Origin: an uncultured Eubacteriales bacterium
Lineage (GTDB): Bacteria > Bacillota > Clostridia > Oscillospirales > Acutalibacteraceae
Direction of reading: 5' to 3'
DNA: 24,143 nt
Assembly: GCA_900313125.1 (NCBI GenBank)
Contig: OMPZ01000124.1
Coordinates: forward strand, 1 to 24,143
Shown here: piece by piece, positions 5,829 to 14,104 of the stretch
Layout: each line of letters begins with the position of its first letter
How positions within the stretch are numbered: the stretch's first letter is position 1
Program-made: the position numbers and the translations under genes
The notes under the pieces: generated by a model
What the model was told of the DNA's origin: nothing
What the model saw: only the letters and a program-made list of their open reading frames with translations
Database searches by the model: none

Positions 5829-7562
5829 TTATGCTTCGGGGAAGAATACTCCCGAATTTTTAACGTAGTCTATGAGACCGTTGGCTGTATTTACAGCGTC
5901 CTGCTCATCCTTGCCGACGCCCGTGAAGTAGATCTTGATCTTCGGCTCTGTGCCCGAGGGTCTTACTATGATAGCGTTGCCGTTTTCGAGGAAGAAGGAG
6001 AGAACGTTCGACTTCGGAAGGTCGATCTTCTTTTCCTCGCCCGTCTCGTAGTTCTTGTCGAACTGGAGAAGATAATCGGCGTGGCGCGTGATCTTGTAGC
6101 CCGCCATCTCGTCCGACTTGAAGTTCCTCAGGTTCTCCATGATGTTCTTCATCGTCTCCATGCCGGACGCGCCGTCAAACTCAAAGCTGAGAGTGATGTT
6201 CTTGTAGAAGCCGTACTGAGCGTAAAGACCGTTGATGACCTCAACGAGCGACTTGCCCTGCTTCTTGTAGTATGCTGCCATCTCGGCGATGAGCATCGAC
6301 GCAACAACGGCGTCCTTGTCTCTTACATAGCTGCCGGCAAGGTAGCCGTAGCTCTCTTCAAAGCCGAACACATATCTGTTCTCCTCGTTTTTCTGCTCAA
6401 GGAGAAGTATCTGCTCGCCGATATACTTGAAGCCGGTGAGAACGTTCTTTACCTCTACGCCGTAGTTTGCGGCAACACGGTCAACGAGCACGCTCGTAAC
6501 TACCGTCTTTACCATAACGGGATCCTTCGGCAGCGTGCCGAGCTCGATGCGGCTCTTGAGAATGTAGTCGGTGAGCATGATGCCCGTTTCGTTGCCTGTC
6601 ATAAGGCGGTAGCCGTCGCCGTCGGGAACAGCGATGCCTACTCTGTCGCTGTCGGGGTCGGTAGCGAGAAGAAGATCGGGCTTTACCTCCTCACATACCT
6701 TGAGACCCTCTTCAAGAGCTTCTCTGATCTCCGGGTTCGGATACGGGCAGGTGGGGAAGTTGCCGTCGGGCAGCTCCTGCGACTTAACGATATGTACGTC
6801 CTTAACGCCTGTTCTGTCAAGGATCTTTCTTACGAGCTTGTTGCCCGCGCCGTTGAGCGGCGTGTAAACGACCTTAAGGTCGGAGCCTTCGCAGATGCCC
6901 TTGCGGATAGACTGCTCCTCTACCTTTTCAAGGTAAGACTCATAGAACTCGTCGCCGATGTACTCGATAAGACCGCTGTCGAGAGCGTCCTTCATGCCGA
7001 TAAGCTTTACGTCCTTAAAGCAGTCGAGCTTCTGTATCTCGCTGTAGACCTCGTTTGCGGCGTTGTCTGTCATCTGGCAGCCGTCCGAGCCGTAGCACTT
7101 GTAGCCGTTGTACTTCGACGGGTTGTGGCTCGCCGTCACCATGATGCCTGCCTGGCTCTTGAAGTATCTTACCGCGTAGGAAACTACCGGCGTAGGCTGG
7201 AGCTCCTTTGAAAGGTGTACCTTTATGCCGTTTGCGGCAAGAACCCTTGCAGCCTCGTCCGCGAACAATGGCGAGTTTATTCTCGAATCGTACGATATGG
7301 AAACCGACGACTCGCTGTAATGCTTCTTGAGGTAGTTTGCAAGACCCTGTGTTGCAACTCTTACCGTGTAAATGTTCATTCTGTTCGTTCCGGCGCCGAG
7401 AACTCCGCGAAGTCCCGCCGTGCCGAACTCAAGCGACCTGTAAAAGCGGTCGTAAATATCATCATCGCTGCCGGCTACGCTCTTGAGCTCTTCTGTAAGA
7501 GCAGCGTCGTCTACAGCATTTTCAAGCCATTCTTCATAAAGCGCTCTGATCTTTTTTTCCAT
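5829..7562 (-). CDS. pgcA: Phosphoglucomutase / phosphomannomutase (PgcA type)
   Basis: The 577-residue cytoplasmic enzyme interconverts glucose 1-phosphate and glucose 6-phosphate (alpha-D-phosphohexomutase superfamily). All four domain signatures are present: TASHNPSKYNGYK with catalytic Ser145, the metal loop DPDSDR (302-307), the sugar-binding GFEESYG (400-406) and the phosphate-binding RPSGTEPK (534-541). Length fits the longer Firmicutes PgcA form. The ATG at 7562 is preferred over the in-frame upstream ATG at 7583 because AGGGAG lies just before it and the shorter form starts at the conserved MEKKIRALYEEW. The gene is monocistronic, with its own promoter (7664-7692) and terminator (5785-5816). 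It would supply glucose 1-phosphate for polysaccharide and cell-wall precursors. Confidence 0.95.
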   Translation of the reverse strand: MEKKIRALYEEWLENAVDDAALTEELKSVAGSDDDIYDRFYRSLEFGTAGLRGVLGAGTNRMNIYTVRVATQGLANYLKKHYSESSVSISYDSRINSPLFADEAARVLAANGIKVHLSKELQPTPVVSYAVRYFKSQAGIMVTASHNPSKYNGYKCYGSDGCQMTDNAANEVYSEIQKLDCFKDVKLIGMKDALDSGLIEYIGDEFYESYLEKVEEQSIRKGICEGSDLKVVYTPLNGAGNKLVRKILDRTGVKDVHIVKSQELPDGNFPTCPYPNPEIREALEEGLKVCEEVKPDLLLATDPDSDRVGIAVPDGDGYRLMTGNETGIMLTDYILKSRIELGTLPKDPVMVKTVVTSVLVDRVAANYGVEVKNVLTGFKYIGEQILLLEQKNEENRYVFGFEESYGYLAGSYVRDKDAVVASMLIAEMAAYYKKQGKSLVEVINGLYAQYGFYKNITLSFEFDGASGMETMKNIMENLRNFKSDEMAGYKITRHADYLLQFDKNYETGEEKKIDLPKSNVLSFFLENGNAIIVRPSGTEPKIKIYFTGVGKDEQDAVNTANGLIDYVKNSGVFFPEA

Positions 7563-7624
7563 AAAAACACATCTCCCTGTCATCAGATCGTAAACTTGTC
7601 AAAGCGATAAAAAGCAGCGTTTTT

Positions 7625-7651
7625 AAAGGGCGGGTCATTATTTCGCCCTTT
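7625..7651 (-). promoter_or_regulatory. Hairpin at the 5' end of the phosphoglucomutase leader
   Basis: AAAGGGCG (7625-7632) and CGCCCTTT (7644-7651) form a perfect 8-bp stem with an 11-base loop, a few bases after the predicted transcription start. It may stabilise the messenger. It is followed by A-rich rather than T-rich sequence on the minus strand, so it is not a terminator there. Confidence 0.4.
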
Positions 7652-7663
7652 TCGCTATCATAT

Positions 7664-7692
7664 ACTATAGCACAAAATAGGAAAATTTACAA
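7664..7692 (-). promoter_or_regulatory. Sigma-A-type promoter of phosphoglucomutase
   Basis: On the minus strand, TTGTAA (7692-7687), a 17-base spacer and TATAGT (7669-7664) form a good promoter, giving a leader of about 95 bases. Confidence 0.65.
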
Positions 7693-7931
7693 TTGGCCGA
7701 AAAGAATTATTTGATTTTTATTTTGACAAAAAACTAAAGCTTCCTGCTCATTATATTTCCGAATAAGGAAATATGACACATTTTTGTTTCATCTTTTTCA
7801 GTTAGTCACCAAAAATACGGAGAAATTCACGCATTGTTATGTGCAAAATGCAGAATTTGCTTTTCCGCGATACAGTATCGCTTTGCAGTGCGTCTCAGAC
7901 CGAGTTTTTTTCTGTAATTCCATAATTTCAC
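7693..7931. other. Intergenic region between divergent genes
   Basis: This AT-rich gap separates phosphoglucomutase from the acidic membrane protein. It contains an 8-bp inverted repeat ATATTTCC/GGAAATAT with a 6-base loop (7753-7774) and a perfect 7-1-7 palindrome GCGATAC-A-GTATCGC (7867-7881) located 51 bases before the -35 box of the rightward promoter. Either could be an operator. No coding region is supported. Confidence 0.45.
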
Positions 7932-7960
7932 TTGTATATTACGGGAAAATGTTGTAAAAT
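7932..7960 (+). promoter_or_regulatory. Sigma-A-type promoter of the acidic membrane protein gene
   Basis: TTGTAT (7932-7937), a 17-base spacer and TAAAAT (7955-7960) precede the start codon at 7996 by 35 bases. Confidence 0.65.
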
Positions 7961-7995
7961 AGATGTGTACGCATCAAATTGAAGGAGGCATCGCT

Positions 7996-8943
7996 ATGTC
8001 CGAAAAGTCCCGGAATGAAGAAAAAGAGAAGGAGCTTTCTCTTGGAAAAACAGATGAGGAAAATGACGCAGAGTCAAAGAATAATACAGCCGAGGGTGAA
8101 GATACCCCGCAGGAAAACAGACCCTCCGAAGCCGATAACGAAGAAGCTGACGAAAAGGAAGCCGAGCCAAAGCCCGTACTGCCGAGAAAAAGAAAGATTA
8201 CAAAGAACATACAGCTTTATGTTTCATGCGGCGTTGTGATATGCGCGGTGCTGACTCTGATAGTCTGGAGCCTTTTCTTTGACCAGAATATCATCGGCGA
8301 ATGGCATTATAACGCGGAGGGCTCGTATACCGAGACTTCCGACGATCCCGAAGCCGCCGAGAGCGCCGATGACGCTTCCGAGACGAAGGAATATAATGAA
8401 AGTATAACGTATGAGTTCACCGACGACGGTGTCTGCCGTGTAACGCTCGGCTCTATGACGCTTGAGGGTACATATCAGCTTGCCAGCACGAAGGACGACG
8501 GCAATCTTATGTCAGTAAACGTTGTCTACAACTATTCGCCCGTGTTCTACGGAACATACGTCTACAAGGTCAAGGGCAACCCCTTCACGGGCAAGAAGCT
8601 CGTGCTGACCGACAGATACAGCAGCTCCGAGGATCAGATACTGGAGGAGGGCGCTGCGGAGGATCTGCTCGTACCCTTTGAAAATGGTGAGCTTGACGAG
8701 AACCTGACAGGAGAATGGTACGATCCCGTTAATGAGATCACTTACCAGTTTACACCCGACGGCTACATGATAAGATCGACGTCCGACGGCTTTACAATAA
8801 GGAACGTTTATACTGTCATGTCGGAAGGAGTACTTCTCGTGACTTATTACAGCGACAAGGAGCAGTCCGACACGCTGAGCTATCAGTATAACGACGGTGT
8901 CCTTGCCATCGACGGCTACGAGCTTACAAAGATAAGCGGCTGA
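7996..8943 (+). CDS. Membrane-anchored acidic protein with two lipocalin-like repeats
   Basis: The 315-residue protein has a highly charged, Glu-rich cytoplasmic N-terminus (residues 1-60), a basic stop (PRKRKITK), one membrane helix (about 73-95) and a large extracellular part. The outside part holds two similar units: NIIGEWHYNAEG with ITYEFTDDGVCRVTL (about 98-200), and LTGEWYDPVNEITYQFTPDGYM (from about 235). This GEW...YxFxxDG pattern is typical of small beta-barrel (DUF5640/lipocalin-like) domains in clostridial surface proteins. A very strong ribosome binding site, AAGGAGG (7982-7988), fixes the ATG at 7996. The ligand and role are unknown. It may be co-transcribed with the serine acetyltransferase 77 bases downstream. 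Confidence 0.8.
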   Translation: MSEKSRNEEKEKELSLGKTDEENDAESKNNTAEGEDTPQENRPSEADNEEADEKEAEPKPVLPRKRKITKNIQLYVSCGVVICAVLTLIVWSLFFDQNIIGEWHYNAEGSYTETSDDPEAAESADDASETKEYNESITYEFTDDGVCRVTLGSMTLEGTYQLASTKDDGNLMSVNVVYNYSPVFYGTYVYKVKGNPFTGKKLVLTDRYSSSEDQILEEGAAEDLLVPFENGELDENLTGEWYDPVNEITYQFTPDGYMIRSTSDGFTIRNVYTVMSEGVLLVTYYSDKEQSDTLSYQYNDGVLAIDGYELTKISG

Positions 8944-8962
8944 TATGTATAATAAATAAACC

Positions 8963-8999
8963 GCCGCGCCATGAAGCGGAAAAGATCTTCGCGCGCGGC
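8963..8999 (+). terminator. Weak hairpin between the acidic protein gene and cysE
   Basis: GCCGCGC (8963-8969) and GCGCGGC (8993-8999) pair across 23 bases. The following TTGTGT is only weakly T-rich, so this may attenuate rather than end transcription. Confidence 0.35.
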
Positions 9000-9020
9000 T
9001 TGTGTAAAGGTGTGTATTAA

Positions 9021-9947
9021 ATGGAAACAGAACGCAGATGTGAGGAGCTTAACAACCATGACGTTTCTCTGCTTGTAGAGGAGCTGCTCGACAGCTACTG
9101 CAACTACGAGCTCACCTGCCGGATAGATAAACACAACATGGTCAACAAGGGCGTACTCGTGAGCATCGTCGAGGAGCTGAGGAAAATAGTTTTCCCCGGG
9201 TTCTTCGACAACAACAAGGTGCGCAGCGAGTATTCGCGCTACCTTGTCGGCGAGAAGCTTGAGTACGTTCAGTATAATCTGAAAAAGCAGATCGCGAAGG
9301 CTCTCGACAACGTAAAAGATGAGGACGACACCCGCGAGGACGTTATCGAAAAGGCCGACGAGATCACCTATAAATTTTTGCAGACGCTGCCGAAGATCAG
9401 GGAGTATCTCGCGACGGACGTTCAGGCGGCCTTCAACGGCGACCCCGCCGCGTTCAGCACCGACGAGATAATCTTCTGCTACCCGGGAATGCTTGCGATA
9501 ACGGTATACAGGATAGCCCATGAGCTGTACACGCTCAACGTGCCGCTCATACCCCGTATAATTTCCGAGTATGCCCACAGCATCACCGGTATAGATATCC
9601 ACCCCGGAGCCGACATCGGCAAGTATTTCTTTATCGACCACGGAACGGGCGTAGTTATCGGCGAAACGACCGTCATCGGCAAGAACGTCAAGATCTATCA
9701 GGGCGTTACGCTCGGCGCGCTTTCCACAAGAAAGGGTCAGCAGCTTCGCGGCACAAAGCGTCACCCCACGCTCGGCGACAATGTGACGATCTACTCCGGC
9801 ACCTCCGTTCTCGGCGGTGAAACGGTGATCGGCGACGGAGTTACTATCGGCGGCAACGCGTTTATTGTCAGCTCCGTGTCGAAGGGCACAAAGGTCAGCG
9901 TAAAAAATCCGGAGCTTGAGTTTATCCGTCCGGAAGAAACGGAATGA
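9021..9947 (+). CDS. epsC: Serine O-acetyltransferase (EpsC type)
   Basis: The 308-residue cytoplasmic enzyme acetylates L-serine with acetyl-CoA to make O-acetylserine, the precursor of cysteine. Residues 1-180 are the helical N-terminal domain. From about 185 the left-handed beta-helix hexapeptide repeats begin (GIDIHPGADIG, FIDHGTGVVIGE, GVTIGGNAFI). The catalytic pair is probably Asp192 and His207. The long N-terminal domain and TLGALST followed by a charged loop (RKGQQLRGTKRHPT, 237-250) fit the EpsC/SAT subgroup rather than the short B. subtilis CysE. No cysK is adjacent. An AAAGGTG ribosome binding site precedes the ATG, and the stop overlaps the next gene's ATG by ATGA. Confidence 0.92.
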   Translation: METERRCEELNNHDVSLLVEELLDSYCNYELTCRIDKHNMVNKGVLVSIVEELRKIVFPGFFDNNKVRSEYSRYLVGEKLEYVQYNLKKQIAKALDNVKDEDDTREDVIEKADEITYKFLQTLPKIREYLATDVQAAFNGDPAAFSTDEIIFCYPGMLAITVYRIAHELYTLNVPLIPRIISEYAHSITGIDIHPGADIGKYFFIDHGTGVVIGETTVIGKNVKIYQGVTLGALSTRKGQQLRGTKRHPTLGDNVTIYSGTSVLGGETVIGDGVTIGGNAFIVSSVSKGTKVSVKNPELEFIRPEETE

Positions 9948-11014
9948 TAATGATGAAGAAAAAAATACGGCTGCTCGCCGTGCTGACGGCTTTCGCGGTC
10001 ATCATGAGCGCGCTTTCGGCGTGCAGCCTGAAGCTTACCGTTGACGACGACGAGACAGCAGTCTCGTCGCAAAGCGGCGGGGACGAGGGAAACGAGAGCA
10101 CGTCCGCAAGAAACGTGTCTGTCTCGATAATACAGTATTCCGACTATTCGTCGCTCAACGAGTGCTGCAGCGGCATCACGAAAAAGCTCGACGAAGCAAA
10201 GATCGGCTACGAGGTCACGGTCGGCTCGGAGCATAACGAAGCGAGCGACTGCGAAGAAAAAGCGCAGGATATCGCCATAAACAGCTCGTGCGACCTTGTC
10301 ATCGCGATAGGAACGCCCTGTGCCGAGACTGTCTGCCCGATCATCAGGTCGGCAGGCAGAATGCCGGTCGTGTTCTGCGCCGTGACCGACCCCGTCGGGA
10401 TCGGCATAGTTGACAGCACTTCGTCGCCCGGAGAAAACTGCACCGGCGTTGCCACAGCGTTCGATATCGACGAGCAGCTCAACATGATAAACACCTTCCA
10501 GCCGACGATAACGAGACTCGGAGTGATATACACAGAGTCGGAGCAGAATACGGCCGCTCAGCTCAAAACGCTCAAGGAGGGCGCGGAGAAGCTCGGCATC
10601 ACCGTCTATGCGGAGCCTGCCGACGACCCGTCGAAGCTTTCGGAGATAACGAAGGAGCTAATGACGAAGGTCGAAGCGATAGTTCTTCTGCCAGACAACA
10701 TGATCGCGAAAAATTCGTGGAATATCACGAGCCAGACGATCGCCGGTATGATACCGCTGTACGGCGTGAACCTTTCACAGGTGCAGGAGGGCGCGCTTGC
10801 CGGCTACTGCTACGACTTTTCGGCGCTCGGAGCGAAGGCAGCCGATAAGGCGATAGATATACTTCACGGCGAGAGCGCGGCGGATATGTCCGTTTCCGTG
10901 GAGCGCAGCGGTACGCTGTATGTAAACAAAGACCGCCTGAAGGACCTTGAGATGGAGATACCCGACGAGTACAAGCAGGCGGCGAACGAGGTAGCCACTT
11001 CTTACGAAAAATGA
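9944..11014 (+). CDS. ABC transporter substrate-binding lipoprotein (TrpX/PF04392 type)
   Basis: The 356-residue protein begins with a lipoprotein signal peptide: basic start, hydrophobic core and lipobox LSAC with Cys27 as the predicted lipid-attached residue. A Ser/Asp/Glu-rich linker follows, then a two-lobe type-I periplasmic-binding fold (VSVSIIQYSDYSSLNE, then DLVIAIGTPCAETV, PVVFCAVTDPVGIGIV, LGVIYTESEQNTAAQLKTL and GALAGYCYDFSALGAKAADKAIDIL). This pattern fits the ABC_sub_bind family, known for tryptophan or other amino-acid ligands in some members. The usual permease and ATPase genes are absent here. Its start codon overlaps the cysE stop (ATGA), implying translational coupling. The ligand is unknown. 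Confidence 0.88.
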   Translation: MIMMKKKIRLLAVLTAFAVIMSALSACSLKLTVDDDETAVSSQSGGDEGNESTSARNVSVSIIQYSDYSSLNECCSGITKKLDEAKIGYEVTVGSEHNEASDCEEKAQDIAINSSCDLVIAIGTPCAETVCPIIRSAGRMPVVFCAVTDPVGIGIVDSTSSPGENCTGVATAFDIDEQLNMINTFQPTITRLGVIYTESEQNTAAQLKTLKEGAEKLGITVYAEPADDPSKLSEITKELMTKVEAIVLLPDNMIAKNSWNITSQTIAGMIPLYGVNLSQVQEGALAGYCYDFSALGAKAADKAIDILHGESAADMSVSVERSGTLYVNKDRLKDLEMEIPDEYKQAANEVATSYEK

Positions 11015-11033
11015 TATATAAGGAGGCGTAAAA

Positions 11034-11411
11034 ATGAAGATCAGAGAATCGGCAGAGGATTATCTTGAGACGATCCTTATCCTGAAAAACAGAAACGGCG
11101 ATGTAAGGTCGATCGACATTGCGACAGAGCTGGGATATTCAAAGCCGAGCGTCAGCATTGCGATGAAGAACCTTCGCGAAAACGGCTACATCAGCGTTGA
11201 CTCGAAGGGCTACATCACGCTTGAGGAATCGGGCAAGGCGATCGCCGAGAAGATATACGAGCGGCACACGTTTTTGTCGGCGTGGTTCATCGAGCTGGGA
11301 GTAGACCCGAAAACAGCGGTTGAGGACGCCTGCCGTATGGAGCATATTATCAGCAACGATACGTTCGCGGCGATCAAAAAGCACGTAAAGCGTGTTAAAG
11401 GTGAAAAGTGA
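11034..11411 (+). CDS. DtxR/MntR-family metal-dependent repressor
   Basis: The 125-residue protein has an N-terminal winged helix-turn-helix (residues 1-65, recognition region YSKPSVSIAMKNLRENGYI) and a dimerisation/metal domain (70-125). The metal site reads DACRMEHIIS with Cys100, Glu103 and His104, plus His78. Cys at the first position resembles DtxR/IdeR (iron) more than Bacillus MntR, which has Glu there; metal choice is therefore open. The C-terminal SH3-like domain of DtxR is absent. The ribosome binding site AAGGAGG is strong. It lies 19 bases after the lipoprotein gene, so the two are likely co-transcribed. Which promoter it controls cannot be seen here. Confidence 0.88.
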   Translation: MKIRESAEDYLETILILKNRNGDVRSIDIATELGYSKPSVSIAMKNLRENGYISVDSKGYITLEESGKAIAEKIYERHTFLSAWFIELGVDPKTAVEDACRMEHIISNDTFAAIKKHVKRVKGEK

Positions 11412-11420
11412 CCGTATGGT

Positions 11421-11447
11421 ATATGCCCTCTCTGAGGGCATATTCTT
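11421..11447 (+). terminator. Intrinsic terminator after the DtxR-type regulator
   Basis: ATATGCCCTC (11421-11430), a 3-base loop and GAGGGCATAT (11434-11443) form a perfect 10-bp stem ending in TCTT. The T-run is short, so termination may be partial. Confidence 0.6.
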
Positions 11448-11486
11448 CGGATCAAACGCATAGCTTTGTTGGAGATATAGGTAAAT

Positions 11487-12380
11487 ATGGATCATTCTGT
11501 TTATGATGTACTTTTTCTGTTTATTATATACGCCTTTATGGGCTGGTGCGTTGAGGTCGTTTTTCACGCCGTGGTAAAGGGCAAGTTCATCAACCGCGGC
11601 TTTCAGATAGGTCCCATTTGCCCGATATACGGTTTCGGCGCGCTGTCGGTGATCCTTTTCCTCGAGCCGCTCAAAGCGTATTGGGGTCTTTTCTTCGCGG
11701 CGTCGGTCGCTTTCACTACGCTGATAGAGTTCATCGCGGGCTTTCTGCTCGAGAAGCTCTTTCACGAAAAGTGGTGGGACTACTCAAACGAGCCGTTCAA
11801 CATCAAGGGCTACATTTGCCCGCGCTTCTCGCTGATGTGGGGCTTCGCCTGCGTTATCGTCGTTTACGTCGTTCACCCGACCGTAATGGCGTTCGTGGGG
11901 CTGATACCCAAAACGCTGGGGATAGCGCTGCTTGCCGCTTTTTACTCCGCGTTCGCGGCAGACCTTGCCGTCACCCTGATAAACGTAATGCATATCAGGA
12001 GCAGCCTGAAGGCTATCGCCGAGATCGAAGGCTCGCTTGAAAGGCTTTCGGTGTCTATCGGTACAAATCTCAGCGATTCAACGCTCGCCATAGTCGATAA
12101 GACCGAAAAGCTCAAAACGGAGCTTGACGAGAGACAAGCCGAGCTCAAGGAGGCTGTCGAAACAGCGCAGTACGACCTGAGAGACGCCAAGATAAAGAAG
12201 CAGTCGCAGAAAAAGCTCGAAGAGCAGCGCCGCCGCGAGGAATACGAGAAAATGGCGGAGAAGCTCAGACAGTACAAAGAAAACGTATCGAAGCGCAGCC
12301 GCAGACTTCGCGCGGCATTCCCGAACATCGGTCAGGGGAGATACAAACACATTTTCAATGCGCCGCACGGTGATAAATAA
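11487..12380 (+). CDS. CmpB-type putative ABC transporter membrane protein (PF06541), paralog 2
   Basis: The 297-residue protein shares the CmpB-family signature with the protein at 4431-5246: FIIYAFMGWCVEVVFHA, NRGFQIGPICPIYGF (residues 36-50), EKWWDYSNEPFNIKGYICPRFSLMWG (a block around 94-119) and about five membrane segments up to residue 170. The C-terminal 125 residues form a long, highly charged coiled coil (KLKTELDERQAELKEAVETA, then KKLEEQRRREEYEKMAEKL) ending in a basic segment. This tail is unrelated in sequence to that of paralog 1. The ribosome binding site is GGAGATATAGG (11470-11480). No ATPase partner is adjacent. The transport role is a database-style family label rather than shown. 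Confidence 0.85.
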   Translation: MDHSVYDVLFLFIIYAFMGWCVEVVFHAVVKGKFINRGFQIGPICPIYGFGALSVILFLEPLKAYWGLFFAASVAFTTLIEFIAGFLLEKLFHEKWWDYSNEPFNIKGYICPRFSLMWGFACVIVVYVVHPTVMAFVGLIPKTLGIALLAAFYSAFAADLAVTLINVMHIRSSLKAIAEIEGSLERLSVSIGTNLSDSTLAIVDKTEKLKTELDERQAELKEAVETAQYDLRDAKIKKQSQKKLEEQRRREEYEKMAEKLRQYKENVSKRSRRLRAAFPNIGQGRYKHIFNAPHGDK

Positions 12381-12428
12381 CGCTGTGTGCGTTACAAAAC
12401 CCGTATCAAACGGACGGAGGTAATATAT

Positions 12429-14018
12429 TTGTCAGATTTAAAAACCGAGATCAACAAACGGCGAACATTCGCCATAATTTCCCACCCGGACGCCGGTAAA
12501 ACTACGCTTACCGAAAAGCTGCTCCTTTACGGAGGCGCGATAAATTCGGCAGGCGCGGTAAAGGGCAAGCACTCCGCAAAGCACGCCGTTTCCGACTGGA
12601 TGGAAATTGAAAAGCAGCGTGGTATTTCCGTTACCTCGTCCGTACTTCAGTTCAGATACAACGGCTATTGCATAAACATTCTCGACACCCCCGGTCACCA
12701 GGACTTCTCCGAGGACACCTACCGCACGCTCATGGCTGCCGATTCCGCAGTCATGGTCATCGACGGGTCGAAGGGCGTTGAGAATCAGACGAAAAAGCTT
12801 TTCAAGGTCTGCGTTATGCGCCATATCCCGATCATCACGTTCATCAACAAAATGGACAGAGACGCCCAAAGCCCGTTCGACCTTCTCGAGGATATCGAAA
12901 CGGTGCTCGGGATAAACACCTGCCCGATGAACTGGCCTATCGGCAGCGGCAAGGAGTTCAAGGGCGTTTACGACAGGAAAAGCGAAAAGGTACTCGCCTT
13001 CACCGCCGCGATGAACGGTCAGAAGGAGGTCGAGAAAACCGAGATCGCGCTCGATTCGCCCGAGTTCGACGAGCTTGTCGGCTCGTATTACAAGCAGGAT
13101 CTTCTCGACGAGATCGAGCTGCTTGACGGCGCGGGCGACAACTTCGATTTGAGCGAAGTCCGCGCGGGACGTCTCACTCCCGTTTTCTTCGGCTCGGCGT
13201 TGACAAACTTCGGCGTAGAGCCGTTTTTGGAGGAGTTTTTGAACATAACGACTCCGCCCCTGCCGCGTGAAACGAACGTATCGACAGTCGATCCGGTAAA
13301 CGACGATTTCTCGGCGTTCGTTTTCAAGATACAGGCAAACATGAACAAGGCTCACCGCGACAGGATAGCGTTCATGCGTATCTGCTCGGGCAAGTTCGAC
13401 AAGAGCATGGAGGTCTACCACGTTCAGGGCAACAAAAAGCTCAGGCTCTCGCAGCCGCAGCAGCTCATGGCTCAGGACAGAGAGATAGTCGAGGAAGCGT
13501 ACGCCGGCGACATCATCGGCGTGTTCGACCCGGGCATCTTCTCGATAGGCGACACGGTCTGCGCGCCGGGCATGAAGGTGCAGTTCAAGGGTATCCCGAC
13601 CTTTGCGCCGGAGCATTTCGCGCTTATCCGCCAGAAGGACACCATGAAGCGCAAGCAGTTCGTCAAGGGTACGACTCAGATCGCCCAGGAAGGCGCGATA
13701 CAGATGTTCCAGGAGCTTGGCGGCGGTATGGAGGAGATAATCGTCGGCGTTGTCGGAACGCTCCAGTTCGACGTTCTCAAGCACCGACTCAGCAGCGAGT
13801 ACAACGTCGAGATAATCATGGAGACGCTGCCGTATCAGTTTATCCGCTGGATAACGAACGCCGTTATCGACCCGAAAACGCTCGACCTTGCGTCCGACAC
13901 AAAACGTATCCAGGATCTGAAGGGCAATTATCTTCTGCTCTTCACGAGCCAATGGAGCATCAACTGGGCGCTTGAACACAACAAGGGGCTGATGCTCGAA
14001 GAGTTCGGCTCAAAATAA
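12429..14018 (+). CDS. prfC: Peptide chain release factor 3
   Basis: The 529-residue GTPase recycles release factors RF1/RF2 from the ribosome after peptide release. The G-motifs are SHPDAGKT (18-25), DTPGH (86-90) and NKMD (140-143). The region VEDPVNDDFSAFVFKIQANM-type domain II (SAFVFKIQANMNKAHRDRIA, near 302) and C-terminal domain III with GVVGTLQFDVLKHRLSSEY identify RF3 rather than EF-G. The TTG at 12429 is chosen because GGAGG (12416-12420) sits 8 bases upstream and the product then starts at the usual SDLKTEI. An in-frame GTG at 12387 has no ribosome binding site. It is 48 bases after paralog 2 and probably co-transcribed with it. Confidence 0.95.
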   Translation: MSDLKTEINKRRTFAIISHPDAGKTTLTEKLLLYGGAINSAGAVKGKHSAKHAVSDWMEIEKQRGISVTSSVLQFRYNGYCINILDTPGHQDFSEDTYRTLMAADSAVMVIDGSKGVENQTKKLFKVCVMRHIPIITFINKMDRDAQSPFDLLEDIETVLGINTCPMNWPIGSGKEFKGVYDRKSEKVLAFTAAMNGQKEVEKTEIALDSPEFDELVGSYYKQDLLDEIELLDGAGDNFDLSEVRAGRLTPVFFGSALTNFGVEPFLEEFLNITTPPLPRETNVSTVDPVNDDFSAFVFKIQANMNKAHRDRIAFMRICSGKFDKSMEVYHVQGNKKLRLSQPQQLMAQDREIVEEAYAGDIIGVFDPGIFSIGDTVCAPGMKVQFKGIPTFAPEHFALIRQKDTMKRKQFVKGTTQIAQEGAIQMFQELGGGMEEIIVGVVGTLQFDVLKHRLSSEYNVEIIMETLPYQFIRWITNAVIDPKTLDLASDTKRIQDLKGNYLLLFTSQWSINWALEHNKGLMLEEFGSK

Positions 14019-14054
14019 TTTCTGTATATTTTTGCGGTTTCTGCAATTTTCGAC

Positions 14055-14098
14055 TCGCCGCCGAATATAGATTTATCATGATCTATATTCGGCGGTGA
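14055..14098 (+). promoter_or_regulatory. Long hairpin burying the sigK ribosome binding site
   Basis: A 15-bp perfect stem (14058-14072 with 14081-14095, 8-base loop TTATCATG) extends to 18 bp with one G-T pair (14055-14098). The right arm ends in GGCGGTGA, which is the sigK ribosome binding site. It could end prfC transcription, but only TATTTT follows, or it could hide the sigK site. Confidence 0.7.
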
Positions 14099-14104
14099 TA
14101 TTTT

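Noticed and set aside
6081..7211. 376-codon open frame on the plus strand
   Set aside because: It lies antisense within the phosphoglucomutase gene, whose motifs are all intact, and its translation has no recognisable domain.
8916..9764. 282-codon open frame on the minus strand
   Set aside because: It is antisense to the serine acetyltransferase gene and shows no start signal or domain.
12438..13979. 513-codon open frame on the minus strand
   Set aside because: It is the exact antisense of prfC, with no ribosome binding site and an Arg/Val/Leu-rich composition typical of a shadow of GC-biased codons.
14024..14051. Possible sigma-E promoter upstream of sigK (GTATATT followed by CAATTTTC)
   Set aside because: The -35 half is fair, but the -10 matches CATACAHT at only a few positions and the spacer is 13 bases. 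Not good enough to call.
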